A DNA stretch of 64,000 nucleotides from Diphasiastrum complanatum (taxonomy: Eukaryota; Streptophyta; Lycopodiopsida; Lycopodiales; Lycopodiaceae), in the NCBI GenBank assembly GCA_029204225.1, contig CM055092.1, forward strand, positions 81,805,535 through 81,869,534, in the 5' to 3' direction. The translations under genes were made by a program, and so were the position numbers. Numbering within the stretch: position 1 is the first letter of the stretch; each line of letters begins with the position of its first letter. A model generated the notes under the pieces. The model had not been told where the DNA came from and made no database searches. It saw nothing but the letters and a program-made list of their open reading frames with translations. Shown piece after piece: positions 58,453 to 64,000 of the stretch.

Positions 58453-58640
58453 TCTCATACTCTTGGATTCTCTGTGTTCACTCCATTGGCCCAAATATGA
58501 TCGTTGACAATCCTCCTTGTCCGAATCCTAAGGCCTTTGCATTGTGTGCATGTATATGGTATCCTCTCATCATATTTTGGTTGAAACTGGTCCAATAATC
58601 CAATTGCAAATTGCACAAATTCTTTCAGTGTCATTCAAGT
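58453..58640 (-). pseudogene. Transposase-associated-like domain (CACTA N-terminus)
   Basis: The minus-strand frame reads EFVQFAIGLLDQFQPKYDER, then IPYTCTQCKGLRIRTRRIVN and DHIWANGVNTENPRV. The C-x2-C followed about 15 residues later by H, with hydrophobic F..FA before it, fits the transposase-associated domain at the N-terminus of CACTA TnpD-type proteins (C.C..C......V..HL...GF). A stop lies just before a GTAAAC donor at 58452. Upstream frame 58785-58623 (MKVENALNVQRLFCQFLSHV) may be the same exon shifted. Confidence 0.5.
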
Positions 58641-58864
58641 GAAAATTGACAAATTCTAACATGTGACGAATTGTAACATGTGACAAAAATTGACAAAATA
58701 GTCTTTGTACATTTAGTGCATTTTCAACCTTCATTTGTGATGGAGTGGTGTCTTGGCTTTCCAAAGAGCAATATACTATATCCAAAGAGCAAATCAGATT
58801 ACATCACTATTACAAATAAAAAAATTATGACATAAATCAATATACATACATGTGATGGATCAAT

Positions 58865-60350
58865 AGGCGGTCTACGTCAACTGATGGAAGAGCTTGGAGA
58901 TGAACCAATCAATAGTTGTTCATTGTACTTTAGTCTTGATTGCTCCTTTTTTATGTGATAGAGCTCAATTCTTTATTCTTTCTCTAAATCACATGGAGGT
59001 ACGATAATTTTCCTAAAATTCATAATTTCAATCAAATGTCATTGTAAGAATAAATTTGCAAGAAAAATGATACACTCATATTCAAATAACAAATAAAGTG
59101 CAATTGATGTCAATATCAATAACAATATATACCTACTGTTGCGATCATGAGATGAATCATTATCTGATGATGATGACATCGTCGATGACATATACACACT
59201 GTAGCCAGCTACTCTATACCACATCATAAGTAGTCATTATGAGACCGTATGTTCTGAACAAATATAATAAAATTTGTTAGAGACATGCCAACATCTAATC
59301 CATGTATATTCTACTTATGCTTAATGTAAATCTAATATTCTAGTAACATTGTTATCAAGAAAATTGCTTGGGTGGGGCAACACATGACGAGCAATCAAAA
59401 TGAGGTTCATACTAACAACTGTTAGACATCAGTAGATAGTGCGTGCAAGCCTATCTCAGCTAATTTAAAGACCACATAGCAATCAATGTTCGAAGCTCTC
59501 AGTTTAAACTCTTGTCTAAGATGAGTGATGATCTGACTCGATCTTTCTTTCAAGATGGAATAATCAAAATCAAACAATCAATCATATACTCAATTGATTC
59601 ATTGCCCACTCAATCACTCATTTGATTAATTAATACTTGGCTCGAGTTAGTTAAAGGTAAATCTCTTTGGATTGGCCTAGTGTGCTATGGTATCTCATGA
59701 CGAGCATTATGCATTCGCCCTTTCTATCTATGGTTGCTTTGTATGCAAGAAATCATATACTAGATAACACACCATTGATCAACATCTTTATTACAATGCT
59801 AAATGATATTTCAACTAATTACTATGACTTTATATAAGGTTATATAGGTCACACACCAACAATTTAAAAGATTTATCATATAGGTCACATATCGCTAAGG
59901 TCCTCAATATAACATAAATGCTTTTGATCATGAATCTAAATGATCCCATGCAACCATTCAAGAGGCCACATGACAAAAACAAAAAAAAATTATATGACCA
60001 TGTAATTATGTCATCAAATTATATCAAATCTATGACACCTAGATTATCAATAAAGTAAATGTTTTATGACATCACCGATTTGACATAATATTGTGTCATA
60101 AAATCTTAAAAAACTTGTTAAATTATTTGTTGAATAATAATATGTACTATTTCTTATCTCATGATTTTGTCTTGTATGTCAAATCTCAAGAAAAATAAAA
60201 TTTATAACAATATAAAACTAATTTTAACAATTAAATACTACCATAATGATCTTTGAATTGATTGTTTTACATTCCATCATATTAAAAAATATATTTAATG
60301 TAAAATCCTACAATAAAATATTCTCATAAAATCTAGAAAAGATTATGAGA
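58865..60350. other. AT-rich region, possible 5' exons of the SET/CACTA gene but nothing firm
   Basis: On the minus strand, 59200-59140 reads MSSTMSSSSDNDSSHDRNS and is followed by a GTATAT donor. 58990-58865 reads KIIVPPCDLEKE, stop, RIELYHIKKEQSRLKYNEQL and ends at a GTATGTAT donor. These could be decayed 5' exons. 59240-60350 is AT-rich, with no supported gene. Confidence 0.3.
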
Positions 60351-60428
60351 ATATTGAATGACATTTGAAGCATGCAAGCCCATGTCGGGGACCCTCTCAC
60401 GTGTCAAGAGAGGAAAAAAAAAACGCGT

Positions 60429-60456
60429 GGATATCGCGTGGATAATCCACGCGAAA
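60429..60456. other. Perfect inverted repeat CGCGTGGAT/ATCCACGCG
   Basis: CGCGTGGATAATCCACGCG is palindromic apart from its central base and is preceded by another CGCGTGGATATCGCG arm. It is a strong local hairpin in otherwise AT-rich DNA, just upstream of the ORF at 60802. It could be a protein-binding site or a chance structure. Confidence 0.6.
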
Positions 60457-60801
60457 CTTGAATGCCAATATAATGGCATTTCCGTGAGCATTCTTGCTCC
60501 TCTTCTTTTGCTTTCTAGTTTTATAGGTTTTCTAATCTAGTGTTTAGTGCTCTTGCTTGCTATTGCTCTTCTAAGCTCTATAGATCTTGTTTGCTTGTTT
60601 GCTTGCTTTTGGTTGCTCTTCATTGCTAGTGATATTGCTTTTGCTTTTGCTTTTGCTTGCCCTATTGATCTTCTTTGTTCTTGCTTACTATTAATCTATT
60701 GCTTTCTATTCATTGCTTACTCTTCTAATCTAAAAGTCTTCAATACTCTTTCACTCCCATTCTCCACTACTTTCTAACTTTTAAAGTTTTTCTTTGATAC
60801 A

Positions 60802-61177
60802 ATGTCTTCAAGTGGTAGGTCAAGTGGAAGGTCAAGTGGGAGACTATCTAGGAGAAGAGCTCGTCAGGAGCTCGAAGAATCTAATCAAGAGTGGTTTGAG
60901 AATCTATCTCCTCAACAAAGAGATAGAATAAAAATCTTGTGTTATCTTCTTCTAGTAAATCATCCGAGAGAAGAGCTTCCAAAGGTGCCCCTTCCCAAGA
61001 ATCGTGTAGTGTGTATTATGATCTTAATCCACGTGGTGGAGTTATAAAAAATACGCGTGGCAATGTAGTTCATGCCCGTTTGCGTGATTTAGTTGCTTTA
61101 TATTTTGGTAAAGATTACATGATCGATTGGTCCTCCCAATCGCTTGACGACAAGAATAAAATTCCGATTTATACCTG
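60802..61177 (+). pseudogene. Unrecognised ORF with N-terminal SGR repeats, truncated by copia
   Basis: ATG at 60802 gives MSSSGRSSGRSSGRLSRRRA, then a charged helix QELEESNQEWFENLSPQQRD. A one-base shift near 60940 moves to the frame with SSSSKSSERRASKGAPSQES, YYDLNPRGGVIKNTRGNVVH and ARLRDLVALYFGKDYMIDWS. It ends at 61177, where Copia-3 starts. The upstream 60490-60800 is pyrimidine-rich (TTGCTTTTGCTTTTGC), like a plant 5' UTR. The family is not recognised. The basic N-terminus would suit nuclear localisation or nucleic-acid binding. It may belong to another DNA transposon. Confidence 0.4.
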
Positions 61178-62840
61178 AGAAAATCCTCTGGCAACAAGTC
61201 GGGCTTTTCTTCTGTCATTGCTTCCATCTGCTTTGTACTTGATTTTGAAAATCCATTCGCAATCAACTATGTCTGCTAGTAGGTAATTCGACAATCGTCC
61301 ATGTCTGGTTCTTGATAAGAGATGAATACTCTTTATCATAGCAACTTTTCAGAGATCGGAATAGGGCTGACTAAGTGCCTCTTCGATAGTCATCGGCTCC
61401 TGAAGACGGTAGGCTGCGGACTCATCGATATACTTGATAGGCGGTCTGCTAACTCTTGTTTGGGTGATAGAGGAAGTTGATCATTTTCGTCATGTTGTAG
61501 TTGTTGAACTGCAACATCATCATCTTCTGATTCGCCATTGATATGTTGTTCGTCGAAAGTAGACGAGCTTCAACCTTCAATAGGAATTGTCGACTGGGCA
61601 ACTTCAAAGTTCAATATGTTGGATGAGTCGGACAAGTCGGCTACATGGGCTTTGTCTTTTCCCTTGAGGTCGATAAACTGATCTTCGATGAAGATGACAT
61701 CCCAGCTAGGGAATATCTTTGACTCGATAGGATCAAACAACTTGCAAGCTTGGTCCAAAGTATTGTAGCTGATGAAAATACATTTGATACACTGGAAGTC
61801 GAGCTTCTTCCCGAGATCATGAGGAATCTGTGCATAAGCTTTACATCCAAAAACTCGTAAGTTCGATAAAGAAGATTTGGTAACTATCCAAACTTCGTAT
61901 GGCATTTCGGCTGAGAGACCTTTAGTAGGACATCTCTTCTGAATATGGTTCCTGTTGAAATAGCTTCAGCCCATTTTGACTTCGGAATTGTTGCATGCGC
62001 AAGCATACACTTTGCCGATTCGACTAAGGTACTATTCTTTTTCCAAGCAAGACCATTCGACTGAGGTGAATAGGAGGTAACGTATTGTTGCTCAATGTCA
62101 TTGTTAATTTTATACTCCTTAAATTTAGTGGACATGTATTCTCCCCCGTTGTCAGACCTCAGTGCTTTGATTCTTTTGTCAGTTTGATTTTTTGCATGCT
62201 CTTTGAACTGTCAAAATTTGTTGAAAGCGTCTGATTTCTGCTTCATGAAGTAAACAAATGTTTTTCTGGAAAATTCGTCAATAAAAGTAATCAAATACTT
62301 TAAATCTAGCATTGATGGAGTTTGCATAGGTCCACATATATCTGAATGAACAACATCTAACAGACCTTTTGTTGCATGCCTATGACTTGATCTAAATGGA
62401 ATTCTAGTCTGCTTTCCAAGGATGCAGCTACGATAAACACGGAGGTCGACTTTGTCAATTGGACCACTGAGTAAATTGAGTTTGTCGTTGTCGACTGTTC
62501 CATAAGAAATGCAAAAGTCCATAGTAGCTCGAAGAACTTGTTTGTCAGTTTGATTTTCTACATTTTCTTTGAATTGTCGAAACTTGTTGAAAGCCTCTTA
62601 GTTCTGCTTCATGAATTAAACAGCTATTCTTCTAGAAAATTTGTCAATAAAAGTAATGAAATACTTTGCATCTAGCAATGATGGATTTTGCATAGGTCCA
62701 CATATATATGAATGAACAACATCTAACAGACTGCCTATGACTTGATCTAAATGGAATCCTAGCTGCTTTCCAAGGATGCAGCCTATGACAAATAGGGAGG
62801 TTGACTTTGTCGGTTGAACCACTGAGTAATTGTATGATTA
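61178..62840 (-). pseudogene. Copia-3a: copia integrase to RT-start relic with internal duplication
   Basis: Minus order: pre-integrase/integrase start at 62822-62560 (LLDVVHSYICGPMQNPSLLD and YFITFIDKFSRR), the same segment again at 62522-62211 (GLLDVVHSDICGPMQTPSML, YLITFIDEFSRKTFVYFMKQ), the RSDNGGEY-like region near 62150, 62135-61884 (YVTSYSPQSNGLAWKKNSTL), 61905-61570 (LRVFGCKAYAQIPHDLGKKL, CKLFDPIESKIFPSWDVIFI), an acidic linker, and RT entry ending at ARLVAKGFSQ (61178). In the first segment HSDICGP has become HSYICGP, losing the first catalytic aspartate. Truncated at both ends, with no LTR. Confidence 0.85.
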
Positions 62841-62844
62841 ACAA

Positions 62845-63160
62845 ACTGGAAATAACAGAAAATCAAGTAGGAGGGTGCACTTTTCCAAATGATATCATCA
62901 AAAATTCAACTCTAGCCCAATAAGCATCCAATCAGAGGTTACATTTGGAAAGTAGACTAGGATTCCATTTAGATTAACTTATTATGGACAAGGAGTCATG
63001 AAATGGTTGTGTGAAATCGAATACCCATAAGTTCACATGTCTCGACTTACCTAGAATTGGCTGTTGAAGTGTATCTCCCAAGGTTCATCGTGCGAGCTCA
63101 TCAACCGTGAGCTCCCCTCTCTCAAACTTCCTCTCCAACCACCATAGCTAGGGTATTTTC
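62845..63160. other. Spacer without recognisable content
   Basis: No frame, repeat or terminal motif could be supported between the copia relic and the T-X region. Confidence 0.4.
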
Positions 63161-64000
63161 ATGGCTATTCAAAGGATTTCTATGATCTATTTGGCTACAG
63201 ATGTCCCATCAAAATGCACGCCTGCAGATTATTACAACTCTAGAAAAAAAAATTTACGACCAAAGCTCCTTCATTTTATAATTGTAAACCTAGCTCATGA
63301 AAAAGAAAAAGATTTTTTGAGCTTTACTCAGGCTTTCCCTAAGCTTGTTCTTGCAGCTACCTACCCCACTGAGGTCACCCTACCTTTGGCTTCTCGAAGC
63401 AATTTATGACTCAAAAATTGGTGCGGTATTGAATCCAAACAGGCTTATTTTCTAAGAAATCCATCAACACCCTTCTTATTACATTAGATTCAATGGATAG
63501 GAATGGATTTTATTTAACTGAGATTGATTTATTCTTTGGACAAGTTTTGAAGGAGGATCATGATATATTATCATGGATATTCTCTAGGTCATCTTACCCT
63601 AGGATCATCAAGGACCATATCGATGGAGGATTACTCAATGTTCCAAGAGTTGGAGATTTCCATGTTGAATGGAATTTAGCAGGAGATTTGAAAACATTGA
63701 AATGCATGTATAATGTCTCTCACTGTGCTACATCTAAACATCCTTGTTTGCACTGCATGAAAATGGAAAAAGATGCCACTAGGAGTATATGAATTACTAG
63801 AGAAAATACAGATTCAAACTGGAAGCCTGTATTGTCTATTCTCTTGACAAATGTGCATGTTTGCACTCTTCATGCAGAAGTTAGGATAATAGAGAAGCTT
63901 GTTTATCTTCACATAGTTTTTGCTTGGAATAGCAAGCCAACATCATCAGCGAGGGAAGCTATATTTCAATTAGAAGATGTTCTATCGAAAGCGGGACTTC
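63161..64000 (+). mobile_element. T-X unclassified element, copy 1 (runs off the window)
   Basis: Frames at 63161-63409 (AIQRISMIYLATDVPSKCTP, FLSFTQAFPKLVLAATYP) and 63493-63792 (DRNGFYLTEIDLFFGQVLKE, FHVEWNLAGDLKTLKCMYNV, CATSKHPCLHCMKMEKD) are followed after a TGA by HVCTLHAEVRIIEKLVYLHI, AWNSKPTSS and LEDVLSKAG up to the window end. 63651-64000 matches the minus-strand copy at 45540-45180. The repeated occurrence with different neighbours shows it is mobile or amplified. C-x2-C with the AGDLKTLKCMY context looks like a transposase zinc motif, but I cannot assign a superfamily. Confidence 0.55.

Overview
The window looks like nuclear DNA of a vascular land plant with a large, repeat-rich genome. 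The evidence is a spliced alpha-expansin gene, abundant Ty1/copia, Ty3/gypsy and CACTA (En/Spm) relics, tRNA-iMet-type primer sites, long (GA)n/(CT)n arrays and AT-rich spacers. The repeat style and spliced transposase relics would suit a fern or other non-flowering plant, but nothing in the sequence proves the lineage. I see no rRNA, tRNA, CRISPR or bacterial-type gene. The only host gene that looks intact is the expansin (minus strand, 8889-10236, three coding exons, 257 aa). Almost everything else is mobile or derived from mobile DNA.

Layout. 1-3.8 kb: tandem repeats, then a SET-domain fragment joined to a CACTA transposase (tnp2) fragment and to an interspersed repeat called R1 here. 3.9-7.1 kb: a 3.2-kb block (S1) repeated directly at 28.2-31.4 kb (S2). 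7.1-10.6 kb: another R1 copy with a solo LTR, then the expansin gene. 11.1-24.1 kb: a gypsy element (Gypsy-A) split by a non-coding LTR element (LTR-2, 13004-22500), whose left LTR is itself split by a nearly complete copia element (Copia-1). 24.1-28.8 kb: Copia-2, with gag and protease but with an unrecognised module where integrase and RT should be. 31.4-38 kb: pyrimidine-rich DNA, an unrecognised decayed coding region, a gypsy fragment, an expansin pseudogene, and R1 interrupted by a gag-only copia (Copia-4) with a perfect target-site duplication. 38-44 kb: CACTA-like subterminal repeats, six (GA)n arrays and the 3' half of a CACTA transposase gene. 45-48.5 kb: an unclassified element (T-X), a copia RT fragment and a second CACTA tnp2 gene relic. 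48.6-52.6 kb: Gypsy-B, the uninterrupted counterpart of Gypsy-A. 52.6-58.7 kb: chimeric copia/R1/CACTA fragments and then a CACTA relic in which a SET domain lies between a transposase-associated-like domain and the tnp2 region. 60.3-64 kb: an unrecognised ORF, a copia relic and a second T-X copy.

How the parts relate. The relative order of events can be read directly: Gypsy-A, then LTR-2, then Copia-1. R1 copies with and without the Copia-4 LTR give empty and filled sites. The most unusual item is the repeated linkage of a SET domain with CACTA transposase sequence (1.8-2.3 kb and 55.4-58.6 kb). It could be a CACTA lineage that acquired a histone-methyltransferase-like module. All identities are by reading motifs and comparing copies within the window; no database search was possible.
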